Shown here: piece by piece, positions 55,636-64,000 of the stretch | Layout: every line of letters starts with the position of its first letter | Numbering within the stretch: position 1 is the first letter of the stretch | Assembly: GCF_012516435.1 (NCBI RefSeq) | Contig: NZ_CP051216.1 | Span: forward strand, 434,001-498,000 | Reading direction: 5' to 3' | Length of the DNA stretch: 64,000 nucleotides | DNA from: Pseudodesulfovibrio sp. zrk46 | GTDB lineage: Bacteria > Desulfobacterota > Desulfovibrionia > Desulfovibrionales > Desulfovibrionaceae | Translations under genes and position numbers: made by a program | The notes under the pieces: generated by a model | Database searches by the model: none | Told to the model about the DNA's origin: nothing | The model's input: only the letters and a program-made list of their open reading frames with translations

Positions 55636-55908
55636 ATGAGGAGCTATACCTGTATCGTCGAAGGCAAGGTCACGGGCGGAAACTTCCAATCCTGGACCCA
55701 AAGCACCGCACAACAACTCGGCCTGACCGGCTGGGTCCGCTACATTGGGGACAAGAAGGCCGAAGTCCTGATTCAGGGCGATGCCGAAGCATACGCAACA
55801 TTCCGCGAACGCCTGAAGTCCGAATCCCCGGTGGTTGATCTGATCAGCGTGTCATGCAATGCCATTGACTACGACAAGACGCACGACAACTTCGCCGTGC
55901 GCGGCTAG
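55636..55908 (+). CDS. Acylphosphatase-like protein without catalytic residues
   Basis: A 90-residue protein with the acylphosphatase fold pattern (CIVEGKVTGGNFQSWTQSTA, LGLTGWVRYIGDKKAEVLIQ). The catalytic arginine of the GVxFR loop is Gln18 (GGNFQ) and the catalytic asparagine after WVR is Tyr36. So activity on acylphosphates is not expected. It may bind a ligand or nucleic acid. The GGAGGAG ribosome site fixes the start at 55636; the longer frame upstream is not used. Confidence 0.75.
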   Translation: MRSYTCIVEGKVTGGNFQSWTQSTAQQLGLTGWVRYIGDKKAEVLIQGDAEAYATFRERLKSESPVVDLISVSCNAIDYDKTHDNFAVRG

Positions 55909-56045
55909 ATATTTCATTGCACAGCCGAATGCGCTCCGGCGGAGCCATGTCACCGCCCTTGGTCGTGAGTATCAATCATGACCAAGGGCGTCTTGCGCTT
56001 TGTACAGGCTTTGCCCATTGCCCGCAAAAAGGGTAGAGATTCCCC

Positions 56046-57467
56046 ATGCCCCATCGCCGTCGACTCACCATCGCCACCAAACTCCTTGTCTGGTCCGGCA
56101 CCCTCATCATCGTCTTCTTTGCCACCACGGCCTTTCTCTTCAAACAGGTACGCAACGACGCCGAGGTCTCCAGCCGTATTGTGGCTGTGAACCACGACCT
56201 CGACTCCGCCATCCAGCGCATGCTGGAGCGTCTCTACGCTGTTCAGGACAACATCCGACGCTACAAGGTTCTCGGCAACGAAGAAGTTGTTTCCTTTATC
56301 GTTGAAGACCTGGACCGCTTCGGTGAGATTCTGAAGGCAACCCTCAAAAAGCACCCTTCCTACCGCTACGACTGGCAGGATCTCACCAAAGAGTATGAAC
56401 TCACCATCGATCCGGAAGATTCTCCACGAGAAACCCTTGCCCCGGACACCACTATCAAGGACTGGACCGACATCCTTGAACAGTCCCTGCTGGAGAATCA
56501 GGCGGACATGGAATTGAGCCTGACCCATCTACATGAAGCGGGCGAGACAGCATCCAACTGGGGTCTGTACGGACTCATTCTCTGCCTCGCCATGGGTGTG
56601 GGCGGCAGCTTGGCTCTGGCTTACAGCCTCAACCGCTCCCTCAAGGAGATACGCAGCGGCATCAGGGAGCTGGGTACGGGATCAACCCCGCGCGACGTAC
56701 GCGTGCTCTCCGGCGACGAGCTGGGAGAACTCGCTCAAGCCTTCAACCGCATGGCCGGCCGTCTTCGCCGCGAAGAACAGATGCGCGCCGACTTCATCGC
56801 CATGCTCAGCCATGAGATTCGGACGCCGCTCACCTCCATCCGCGAATCCGTAGATCTCATCGGGTCCGGCGCGTTCGGCGAGGTGAATGAGAAACAGGAG
56901 CGGTTCCTCTCCATTGCCGAAAAGGAATCAGTTCGCCTCTCCGATCTCCTGACTCGTCTCATGACCGTCTCACGCATGGAATCCAAATCGCTCGACCTGA
57001 ACCTGGAAGAGGTCGAATGCGTCCGCCTCGTGGATTCCGCACTTGAGCGAATCGCCCCCGCCGCACAGGCCAAAGGGATCACCCTCAACGCAGAACCCAT
57101 TGAAGGCACTCCCACCTGCCAATGCGATTCCGGCCATATCCGACAGGTGCTCCTTAATCTGGTGGGCAACGCCATCAAATTTTCTCCAGAAGGCTCCACG
57201 GTCAGCGTGGCAGCCAAGGTTGACGGCGATCGCATGATCTTTTCCGTCACCGACAACGGCCCCGGCATTTCCGAAGACGAGCAGGGGCGCATTTTCCAGA
57301 AATACTATCGAGACCCCAGCGTGCGTGAAAGCGTTGACGGGGCAGGCCTCGGCCTTGCCATCGCCCGACGCATCGTACAAGGCCACGGTGGTGAAATCCA
57401 AGTCGCGAGCAGCCCCGGCCAAGGCGCGACATTTTCCTTTTCCATACCCGCAAAGGACGAACAATGA
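56046..57467 (+). CDS. HAMP sensor histidine kinase
   Basis: A 473-residue kinase: helix 1 (about 13-33), periplasmic helical sensor (about 35-175), helix 2 (about 178-198), HAMP (about 200-250), HisKA with HEIRTPLTSIRESVDLIGSG, HATPase with VTDNGPGI and GAGLGLAIARRIVQGHGG. It ends four bases inside the next gene, a sigma-54 activator, so they are coupled and form a pair. The arrangement is like GlrK-GlrR of enterobacteria, but the periplasmic sensor is not obviously the same. Confidence 0.9.
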   Translation: MPHRRRLTIATKLLVWSGTLIIVFFATTAFLFKQVRNDAEVSSRIVAVNHDLDSAIQRMLERLYAVQDNIRRYKVLGNEEVVSFIVEDLDRFGEILKATLKKHPSYRYDWQDLTKEYELTIDPEDSPRETLAPDTTIKDWTDILEQSLLENQADMELSLTHLHEAGETASNWGLYGLILCLAMGVGGSLALAYSLNRSLKEIRSGIRELGTGSTPRDVRVLSGDELGELAQAFNRMAGRLRREEQMRADFIAMLSHEIRTPLTSIRESVDLIGSGAFGEVNEKQERFLSIAEKESVRLSDLLTRLMTVSRMESKSLDLNLEEVECVRLVDSALERIAPAAQAKGITLNAEPIEGTPTCQCDSGHIRQVLLNLVGNAIKFSPEGSTVSVAAKVDGDRMIFSVTDNGPGISEDEQGRIFQKYYRDPSVRESVDGAGLGLAIARRIVQGHGGEIQVASSPGQGATFSFSIPAKDEQ

Positions 57468-58822
57468 GCAACCCGAATATCCCCACCGTCCTCGTAGTGG
57501 ACGACGACGAGAACATCCTGCAGGTGCTGGAAGCACGCCTGCTTTCCTCTGGCATCACCCCGCTGCTGGCCGACCGCGCCGAGACCGCGCTGGAGATGCT
57601 GGCCAACGAGCCCGTGGATTGCATCGTCTCCGACATCAAGATGCCCGGCATGGGTGGTCACGGTCTGCTCAAGGAAGTGTTGGAGAACTGGCCGCACATC
57701 CCTATCATCATGCTCACGGCGCACGGGACCATACCTGACGCTGTCAGCTCCATCCAGGCCGGCGCTGCCGACTATCTGGCCAAGCCTTTTGACGGCAAGG
57801 AACTTATACGCCGCATCCGGGCCATCATGGAGAAGCCCGCTCCGCAGCCTGCGGCCAAGCCAGCCTCCGCCCCTGCACCGGAAGGTTCTGCATCCGATCA
57901 GATATGGGGCGGTGAAGCCCCGGCCATGGCTCGTTTTCTGGAGCTCCTCGAACGCGTGGCCCGCTCCACGGTCTCGGTATTGCTGCTCGGTGAATCCGGT
58001 ACTGGCAAGGAAATGGCGGCCCGCATTCTTCACGATCACAGCCCCCGTGCGGACGGCCCGTTCGTGGTGGTGGACTGCGGCTCTACCCAGCCCACGTTGC
58101 TTGAAAGCGAACTCTTCGGGCACGTCAAAGGCTCATTCACCCATGCGGTAAAAGACAAGAAAGGACTCATTGAGGAGGCTGATGGCGGCACCCTGTTCCT
58201 TGACGAGATCGGCAACATTTCCCACGAGATGCAGACCCGCCTGCTCCGTTTTCTCCAAGAAGGCACCATTCGCCGCGTGGGCGACACCAAGGAGCGCACT
58301 GTAACCTGCCGCGTCATTGCTGCCACCAATGCAAACCTGCCCGCCAAGGTTCGAGAAGGCGAGTTCCGTGAAGACCTCTACTACCGTCTCAAGGTCGTCA
58401 CCCTGACCATTCCGCCACTGCGTGAACGCAAAGAGGACATCCCTGTATTGGTGGATCGGTTCCTTGATTCTCTTTCCCACGAACAGGGACAGCCCGGCGC
58501 ATCCATCACAGACGCAGCCATGACCCGGCTCATGGAGCACCCGTGGCCCGGCAATGTCCGTGAGCTCAAGCATACGCTTCAGGGAGCGCTCGTTTTCTGT
58601 CGTGACAATCGTGTCGACGTGCAAGACATGCAGATTGAGCCCGTGCCAACCGATTCCCCTGCCGCTACGGGCGATTCGCTTTCCCTTGAGGCAAACGAAA
58701 AGCAGACCATCATTCGCGCGCTTGAGCACGCCAACGGCGTCAAGAAAGATGCCGCCGACGCGCTCGGCATCAGTCGAAGGGCTATTCACTACAAGATAAA
58801 GAAGTATGGAATCGGAGAGTAA
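57464..58822 (+). CDS. Sigma-54-dependent response regulator with altered GAFTGA loop
   Basis: A 452-residue NtrC-type regulator: receiver (about 5-120, VVDDDEN, SDIKMPGMGG, TAHGT, AKPF), AAA+ domain (about 148-375) with Walker A GESGTGKE, Walker B GGTLFLDEIG, and a C-terminal Fis-type helix-turn-helix (KKDAADALGISRRAIHYKI). The sigma-54 contact loop is GSFTHA where GAFTGA is normal. The Phe and Thr are kept, so it may still contact sigma-54. The target genes are not known. Confidence 0.92.
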   Translation: MSNPNIPTVLVVDDDENILQVLEARLLSSGITPLLADRAETALEMLANEPVDCIVSDIKMPGMGGHGLLKEVLENWPHIPIIMLTAHGTIPDAVSSIQAGAADYLAKPFDGKELIRRIRAIMEKPAPQPAAKPASAPAPEGSASDQIWGGEAPAMARFLELLERVARSTVSVLLLGESGTGKEMAARILHDHSPRADGPFVVVDCGSTQPTLLESELFGHVKGSFTHAVKDKKGLIEEADGGTLFLDEIGNISHEMQTRLLRFLQEGTIRRVGDTKERTVTCRVIAATNANLPAKVREGEFREDLYYRLKVVTLTIPPLRERKEDIPVLVDRFLDSLSHEQGQPGASITDAAMTRLMEHPWPGNVRELKHTLQGALVFCRDNRVDVQDMQIEPVPTDSPAATGDSLSLEANEKQTIIRALEHANGVKKDAADALGISRRAIHYKIKKYGIGE

Positions 58823-58833
58823 GGAGAGTCAGA

Positions 58834-59045
58834 TTTTGAAGCCGCCTGTGGCGGGAGGAAGAGTAGACTAGCAGGGCTGTCTGTCCTGCACCCGACCAAA
58901 GGCCGAGGCCTTTGGAATCCCAATTGCGGCTTTCGCCGCACAATATTTACTAAAACACTTCCCAAGCTAGAAGGATTTCGAGCGAAACGAGCGACAAAAA
59001 GTTTAGGAGGGTGTCGGGAGCCCTTTCCTCAAAGGGTTCCCAACC
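58834..59045. repeat. Dispersed intergenic repeat, copy 4
   Basis: AGCAGGGCTGTCTG, CCTGCACCCGACC, AAAGGCCGAGGCCTTTGG and AATCCCAATTGCGGC, then TTTCGCCGC, then TTTCGAGCGAAACGAGCG and AAAAAGTTTAGGAGGG. It fills most of the 389-base gap before cheV. A terminator for the sigma-54 regulator was not found outside it. Confidence 0.8.
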
Positions 59046-59211
59046 TGTCAGAGACGCCCCACCGACGAGACGACCATCGGCAGGCCCACCACCCTTTATA
59101 TTTTATCATTATTCTTCACTATGCCGGACTTGCAAGACCGGAACGCCTTGGTATATGAATAATAGTTCCGGCCCAGCCGAAATTTCGAATTACATCGGAG
59201 ACACCCAGTTC

Positions 59212-60174
59212 ATGTCTGAAACAAAGATACTTCTCGAATCCGGCACCAACGAGCTTGAGATCGTGGAATTCTACCTCGACGAAAAACGAGGCGAAGAAAA
59301 ATACCGCGGTTTTTACGGCATCAACGTTGCCAAGGTACTGGAAATTCTCCAGATGCCAGAACTCACCGACATGCCTGAGGTCTCCCACCCAGCAGTTCTC
59401 GGCGCGTTTAACCTGCGCGACGAGATCATCCCGCTCATCGACCTGGCTGGCTGGCTAAACAAAAAACGCAAACAGACAGAACCGCCCAAGGTCATCGTCA
59501 CCGAGTTCAACCGAACCAAATCAGCATTTCTGGTTTCCGGAGTGACCCGCATCCACCGTATCAATTGGAACGAGGTGGAAGCGCCCACGGGTTATGTCTC
59601 TTCCCTGACAGTCAACTCCATCACCGGCGTGGTCAAATTCACTGACCGCATCATCTTCATTCTGGACATGGAGAAAATCTGTGCGGATTTGAACCCGGAT
59701 GGCGCCCCCATTGAGGAAACGCCCCCCGCAATCATGGAAGAGATCAAGCAGAAACACCTCAATGCGCTGGTAGTGGATGACTCCACCATGGCACGCAAAA
59801 TGATCGCAGGGATCCTTGAAAAATCCGGCTTCATCGTTCAGACAGCAGACAATGGCGATGCAGCCTGGCAAATGCTGCGGAAATACAAACGCAAATCGGT
59901 AGAGAAAAATAAGCCATTGTACGACTATGTCGATGTTGTCGTTTCGGACATCGAAATGCCTATCATGGATGGCCACACTCTCACTCGCTCCATTAAGGAA
60001 GACCCCATCCTGAAGCACATTCCAGTGGTGCTCTGCTCGTCCATCATCACGGAAACCCTGCACCACAAGGGTGTTGCGGTGGGCGCAGATGCCCAGGTAT
60101 CCAAGGCCGAGCTCAATGACCTTGTGGGCAAGGTGCATGACATCCTGAAATCACGTGGCGCAGGCCAAGAATAA
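59212..60174 (+). CDS. cheV: Chemotaxis protein CheV
   Basis: A 320-residue coupling protein: CheW-like domain (about 1-165, RGFYGINVAKVLEIL, GAFNLRDEIIPLIDLAGWL) then a receiver domain (about 185-315, VVDDSTMARKM, VVSDIEMPIMDGH). It links receptors to CheA and can be adjusted by phosphorylation. The longer frame runs through the repeat element; MSETKILLESG is the usual CheV start. A degenerate DUF885 gene follows after 18 bases. Confidence 0.93.
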   Translation: MSETKILLESGTNELEIVEFYLDEKRGEEKYRGFYGINVAKVLEILQMPELTDMPEVSHPAVLGAFNLRDEIIPLIDLAGWLNKKRKQTEPPKVIVTEFNRTKSAFLVSGVTRIHRINWNEVEAPTGYVSSLTVNSITGVVKFTDRIIFILDMEKICADLNPDGAPIEETPPAIMEEIKQKHLNALVVDDSTMARKMIAGILEKSGFIVQTADNGDAAWQMLRKYKRKSVEKNKPLYDYVDVVVSDIEMPIMDGHTLTRSIKEDPILKHIPVVLCSSIITETLHHKGVAVGADAQVSKAELNDLVGKVHDILKSRGAGQE

Positions 60175-60192
60175 AACGGACCGGACCACACC

Positions 60193-61782
60193 ATGAAAAT
60201 CAGGGCAGCGGGCAAGTACTTTTCATACATTGCCAAAGTCTTTCCGGTCATGTGCGCATCCGGAGCCTTTCCTAATCTGCCGCCTGTCACCGATGCGGCC
60301 AAATGGCTGGACAGGTTTGACGAACTTTCGCGTCGCAGCATCGAAAAGCACACCGCCAAACTCCAACGCTTTGTTGCGGAATTCGACAACCTGGAGAAGA
60401 AATCCAAAGAACCGGAAGAGCGAGCCATTGCACGCGCCCTGCGGCTCAGCGTCACTGGCGCCATCACCGAATTGGACGGCGTACGGGCGTGGGAAAAATC
60501 CCCTGCCTTTTATCTTCAGGTAGCCTTCACCGGTCTCGACCATGCCGTTGACATGCCAAGCAAATCTCAACGGGTCCTTGAGAAGCGATTCATCAAGCGA
60601 CTTCGGGCCATCCCGGCACTGCTGGCCGCCGCCCCGGAGAACATCGAAGCAGTCTCACCGAGCAGCCGCGCACTAGCCCAGACGATGATTCGTGACTGCG
60701 CCCGCTTCCTCACCGAACTGGGCGAAAGCGATCTCGGCAAGACAGGCAAGGCGCCAAAATTTCTGGCAGATTGCCTGACCGCACTGCGCGATTACGACCG
60801 GTTTGTCTCCTCCCGCCCGGAAGTACCGGAGAGTGAAGGCCCGGCCTTTGCCGACATAGCAGAAAATGTGCTCGGAACCAGACGTACCGCCAGCCAGATA
60901 TACGACATTGCGCGGGAAGAATTCGACCGCCGCAATGAATCACTTCGTTTTCTGGAGTCCCAAATTGGTGCCAGTTGGCAAGAGGCTCTGGACAACTATG
61001 CCGGGCCTGCCGAAGATGGCAAGGAAGCCATGGATGTCATCATCCGAGAGATTCACCTGCTCCGCGGCTTTATCTTTCAAACAGCCCTGCCTTCCGTGTT
61101 TTCGGACTCCAGCCTGCGCATCGATCCGCAGCCACTGCACCTTGCCTCCACCCTGCGCCCCATTCATTACGATCCTGCGCTGGGCGCATGGCCGGATGAG
61201 CCGTCCCGCTGCTACGTCAGCCCACAGATTTTCACCGGACGCGGCTTCCGCGACGATCCGGCCCATCTCAAACGGATGCAGCGTGAATACTTATTCATCG
61301 CCGCCCGCCAATCCTATCCTGGCCGCCATCTCATCGACTCGCAACGCCGCGCCCTGACCGATTCCCCCATGGGACAGATCACCAACCCGCTCTTCATGGC
61401 TGGCTGGCTCGCCTTTGCCGAGAACCTGCTTGATGAGCTCGGATATCTGGAAAAGCCCCTTGATCGATTGGTGCATCACCAGCGCGGTCTCGCACGGGCA
61501 GCCCTCGCGATGGTCGACGCAGGTCTTGCAGTGGGCAACCTCGATCAGGACAACTGTCTCGAAATCCTGACCGATGCCGGGTTCTCACGAGAAGAATCCT
61601 TGAACCGCGTCCGGGGCATTCGACTCTCACCCGCCCACCGCGTCATGCCGGTCCTCGGCCTGTACGAGATCAACTCCTTACGGAAAGACTCGAAGCTTCC
61701 CCTCGATCAGTTCTGCAAACGCCTCTTCGAACACGGCCAGCTTTCGCTGTACGACATTGGCAACCTGATGCGCTCCGAGTAG
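60193..61782 (+). CDS. DUF885-like protein with degenerate metal motif
   Basis: A 529-residue helical protein. Its second half resembles DUF885 proteins, peptidase-like with an HExxPGHH motif: here the corresponding stretch is RQSYPGRHL (about 373-381), followed by AGWLAFAENLLDELGY and RAALAMVDAGLAVG, in the right order. The metal-binding His and Glu are replaced by Arg and Gln, so classic zinc peptidase action is unlikely. No signal peptide. It is 18 bases after cheV, so it may be linked to chemotaxis. The assignment is by motif order only. Confidence 0.6.
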   Translation: MKIRAAGKYFSYIAKVFPVMCASGAFPNLPPVTDAAKWLDRFDELSRRSIEKHTAKLQRFVAEFDNLEKKSKEPEERAIARALRLSVTGAITELDGVRAWEKSPAFYLQVAFTGLDHAVDMPSKSQRVLEKRFIKRLRAIPALLAAAPENIEAVSPSSRALAQTMIRDCARFLTELGESDLGKTGKAPKFLADCLTALRDYDRFVSSRPEVPESEGPAFADIAENVLGTRRTASQIYDIAREEFDRRNESLRFLESQIGASWQEALDNYAGPAEDGKEAMDVIIREIHLLRGFIFQTALPSVFSDSSLRIDPQPLHLASTLRPIHYDPALGAWPDEPSRCYVSPQIFTGRGFRDDPAHLKRMQREYLFIAARQSYPGRHLIDSQRRALTDSPMGQITNPLFMAGWLAFAENLLDELGYLEKPLDRLVHHQRGLARAALAMVDAGLAVGNLDQDNCLEILTDAGFSREESLNRVRGIRLSPAHRVMPVLGLYEINSLRKDSKLPLDQFCKRLFEHGQLSLYDIGNLMRSE

Positions 61783-61794
61783 CGCCTCCACGAA

Positions 61795-61834
61795 AAAACA
61801 AGGGCACTCACCTATCGGTAAGTGCCCCTTTCAT
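61795..61834. terminator. Bidirectional terminator
   Basis: AAGGGCACT and AGTGCCCCTT flank an ACCTATCGGT loop that can pair further; A run before and TTTC after. It serves the DUF885-like gene and the convergent HD-GYP gene. Confidence 0.85.
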
Positions 61835-61873
61835 TTTCCGACTTGCTGCCGGAGAAATTTACCTAGCGAGATA

Positions 61874-63622
61874 TTAGAGCGTAGCGATGTTTCCGATCTC
61901 GGAGAGATGCGTCACGCGGGTGGATTTGACGCGCTCGGAGAGCATTTCGATGCGTTCCAAATTCTCCATGAAGAAAGAGACGAGACTGTTGTCGAGTTTT
62001 CCGGCTTCGGATTCAAGGGTGAGAATCTTCATGGCCTCGCTACGGGTGGACGCAGGCTTGTAGTGACGTTCCTGAGTGACCGCGTCATAGATATCGACAA
62101 TGGCCATGATCCGGCTCTGCAAGAGGATGGCATCCCCCTCGAGCTTGTCGGGATAACCGGAGCCATCCATGCGCTCGTGGTGCTGACGGATAATGGTCAG
62201 CAGATTGGCGTACCCTTCCTGAAGAGGGATATGCTGGAGAATACGCTCACTCTCGGCGGGGTGGCGCTGAATCTCGTTGCGCTCATCCGGGGTAAGATTG
62301 CCGTATTCCAGCAGCAACACGTCCAATTCGTCTTCATACAGGAGCGGGCTGTTCTCGTCGCCGATGCTCCAGTTGAGCTTGCCCAGATCGCGCACCCTTT
62401 CCAGAAGCTCCTTTTCAGGAGACATGGTGCGGTTCACCTGACGAATCACATCAAACGCTTCCGTCCAATTGAAATCGGAAGTCTGGCCCAAAAGCTGAAA
62501 ACGAGCTTTAAGTACATCCATGCGCCGCTTGGGCAAGCGGGTCTTCTTGGTGAGCACGTCTTCCTTGATGCCGATTTTACCAACGTCATGCAGAATGCCC
62601 GCGTAGTAAATCTCGCGAAGGTCCTGATCCGAAAACAGGACATCCTGAAATGCGGAGTCCCGGCTCATGGCGTAGGCAAATGCCACGGCCAAATGTGCGA
62701 CGCGCTCGGAGTGACCGGCGGTGAACGGGTCCCGGGAGTCGATTGCTTCGGCCAGCGCCTGAAGGATCGCGTTCATCAAGGTCTGGATACCTTCAAAGTT
62801 GAAGGCATTAGACACGGAAATACCTGCCACCGATGCGAGAGTCGCCAGTGACTTGCGATGCGCGGCTTCGAACAGCCCCTTGTTCTCCGAAGCCAGGATC
62901 AGCATACCCTCGGTGCGGTTGGGCGACACGATGGGGATGAGGGCCATTGAGCCAAGGCCGGGCAATTCGTCCTGCCAGCGCTCTTCGGTTTCCAGATCGT
63001 TGACGATCTCGCCCTTCTCGCTATTGGCCACCTGATAGAACAGGGCGCTATCAGCCAGAGCCTGAGGGTTGGAGCCAAACGGGAGACCGAACTGGACCGC
63101 CAACCGGAAGTGGTTGGAACCGGGCTCGGACAGAAAGATCATACCCAGTTCACCGGGATAGTTCTCCCGGCGACATTCGTTGATGAGTGCTCCCACCACG
63201 TCCCGAAGGCGCAGGGAAGTATTGATGGTCGGCACGGAGCGATGCAGCAACGCAAGCTCGCGGTACTTGGAAAGCGCTTCCTCGGCAATGGAACGCCGGG
63301 CGCGCTCATTGTCGATCAACTCCTGAATGGAAAACGCAGTGAAGGAAAGAAGACGCTGATAGGACTCCCGTTCCGCTTCGGCACACCACTCCGGCATCTT
63401 AAGCAGCAGCTCACCGGCGTGAAAATTGTCGAACTGGATAGCGGCAGCGATGGTGCGGTCAGTTCCAGACTCAAAGCCTTCGGAACAGTCCGCACCTTCA
63501 ACAATGACAATCTCGCCTTCATAGGAAATGGCGAACGGGCAATCGCCGTTCGTCATTTCGCACGCTTTGCGCAAAAAGTTCCGGAGTACGCCGGGACGAA
63601 TGTATTTCTTCAACGGGGTCAT
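61874..63622 (-). CDS. GAF and HD-GYP protein with an insertion
   Basis: A 582-residue protein. A helical or sensory N-terminal region (about 1-130), GAF domain (about 135-280), then HD-GYP with GHSERVAHLA, HDVGKIGI (His345) and HHERMDGSGYP (first His481). The two motifs are 136 residues apart, whereas in the HD-GYP gene at 5360 they are 55 apart, so about 80 residues are inserted. The catalytic residues look complete. The single-domain response regulator ahead of it (18 bases) is probably its switch. Confidence 0.9.
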   Translation of the reverse strand: MTPLKKYIRPGVLRNFLRKACEMTNGDCPFAISYEGEIVIVEGADCSEGFESGTDRTIAAAIQFDNFHAGELLLKMPEWCAEAERESYQRLLSFTAFSIQELIDNERARRSIAEEALSKYRELALLHRSVPTINTSLRLRDVVGALINECRRENYPGELGMIFLSEPGSNHFRLAVQFGLPFGSNPQALADSALFYQVANSEKGEIVNDLETEERWQDELPGLGSMALIPIVSPNRTEGMLILASENKGLFEAAHRKSLATLASVAGISVSNAFNFEGIQTLMNAILQALAEAIDSRDPFTAGHSERVAHLAVAFAYAMSRDSAFQDVLFSDQDLREIYYAGILHDVGKIGIKEDVLTKKTRLPKRRMDVLKARFQLLGQTSDFNWTEAFDVIRQVNRTMSPEKELLERVRDLGKLNWSIGDENSPLLYEDELDVLLLEYGNLTPDERNEIQRHPAESERILQHIPLQEGYANLLTIIRQHHERMDGSGYPDKLEGDAILLQSRIMAIVDIYDAVTQERHYKPASTRSEAMKILTLESEAGKLDNSLVSFFMENLERIEMLSERVKSTRVTHLSEIGNIATL

Positions 63623-63640
63623 GTGCAGGCCCGGCAGGTG

Positions 63641-64000
63641 CTACAGCTCCAGCAATTCCTTGGAGACCTTGAGGATTTCATCCGGATCAAAAGGCTTGGT
63701 CATGTACATACGGGCACCGAGCTCCAAGCCCTGCTTGCGGTCGACTTCCTGTCCCTTTGCAGTGAGCAGGATAATCTTGATGTTGCTGTATTCAGCATCT
63801 TCCATGACGATACGGCAGACTTCATAGCCGTTCATCTTGGGCATCATAATATCGAGAAAGACCAGATCGGGACGCTCCCTGCGGATAAACTCCAATCCTT
63901 CCTCGCCGTCAGAGGCAGTAAACAACTCCACATCGTAGTCGTCTTCAAGCTCCTCGAGGGTCTGCTCGAGCAGCATCTTGATGTGCACCTCGTCATCGAC
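63641..64000 (-). CDS. Single-domain response regulator (partial)
   Basis: Incomplete at the right edge of the window: the first residues are outside. The visible part reads VDDEVHIKMLLEQTLEEL, then the phospho-aspartate in VFLDIMMPKMNGYEV, LLTAKGQ and YMTKPFDPDEIL, a complete receiver. No output domain follows, so it probably acts on the HD-GYP protein encoded 18 bases downstream. The usual KILVVDD start would lie beyond 64000. Confidence 0.9.
   Translation of the reverse strand, partial: VDDEVHIKMLLEQTLEELEDDYDVELFTASDGEEGLEFIRRERPDLVFLDIMMPKMNGYEVCRIVMEDAEYSNIKIILLTAKGQEVDRKQGLELGARMYMTKPFDPDEILKVSKELLEL

Noticed and set aside
55636..55908. Pseudogene of acylphosphatase
   Set aside because: No frameshift or stop; strong ribosome site and intact fold pattern point to a maintained gene with changed residues.

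Overview
The window looks like chromosome from a free-living member of the Desulfovibrionaceae, probably Desulfovibrio or Pseudodesulfovibrio. This is inferred from gene content and protein style: a six-subunit Ech hydrogenase, NrfHA nitrite reductase, many MCP, CheV, HD-GYP and GGDEF proteins, and moderately high GC. No 16S rRNA, dsr or apr gene is present to prove it. There is no prophage, insertion sequence, CRISPR array or plasmid gene, so this is mostly ordinary core chromosome with some unusual details.

Layout. 0.2-9.8 kb: a DUF748 (AsmA-like) envelope protein, a PAS histidine kinase and a REC-DUF3369-HD-GYP regulator, meeting a GGDEF/EAL protein head to tail. 9.9-12.7 kb: moaE-moaA and ispH on the minus strand, separated by a 589-base non-coding stretch full of large inverted repeats. 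12.8-20.1 kb: a TetR regulator, a glutaminyl cyclase-like protein, lgt, two uncharacterised genes, a DEDD exonuclease, arfB, a SEC-C protein and an exported amidohydrolase-like protein. 20.1-28 kb: two methyl-accepting chemotaxis proteins, ispG-proS, and a solute-binding protein. 28-36.1 kb: a long plus-strand run of lysE, xseA, two M23 peptidases, a membrane protein, a YciI protein, xseB, ispA and dxs. With ispG and ispH, five isoprenoid genes lie in the window.

36.3-41.5 kb: echABCDEF on the minus strand, with a recognisable promoter and a hairpin leader. 41.7-47 kb: a possible small ORF, an APS/PAPS reductase-like protein, a flavin split-barrel protein, two identical tRNA-Arg genes each with its own promoter and terminator, a zinc-ribbon membrane protein, a PAP2 phosphatase, nrfHA and a DUF2892 protein. 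47.3-53.1 kb: purB-pyrE, then a gene group that looks like a cell-shape peptidoglycan-trimming module: a Csd6/Pgp2-like L,D-transpeptidase-fold protein, a single-pass coiled-coil protein and a Csd4/Pgp1-like M14 carboxypeptidase. 53.1-64 kb: FmdB, a 36-residue basic protein, small secreted proteins, an acylphosphatase-like protein without its catalytic residues, a HAMP kinase with a sigma-54 activator, CheV, a degenerate DUF885 protein, and a response regulator with a GAF-HD-GYP protein running off the right edge.

The strongest candidates for something new are the shape module (purB-proximal, 47.3-51.2 kb), a dispersed intergenic repeat family present at four places with compensatory stem changes, and the hairpin-dense region at 11.6-11.8 kb. 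A further theme is that three enzymes keep their fold but lose catalytic motifs (amidohydrolase, acylphosphatase, DUF885).
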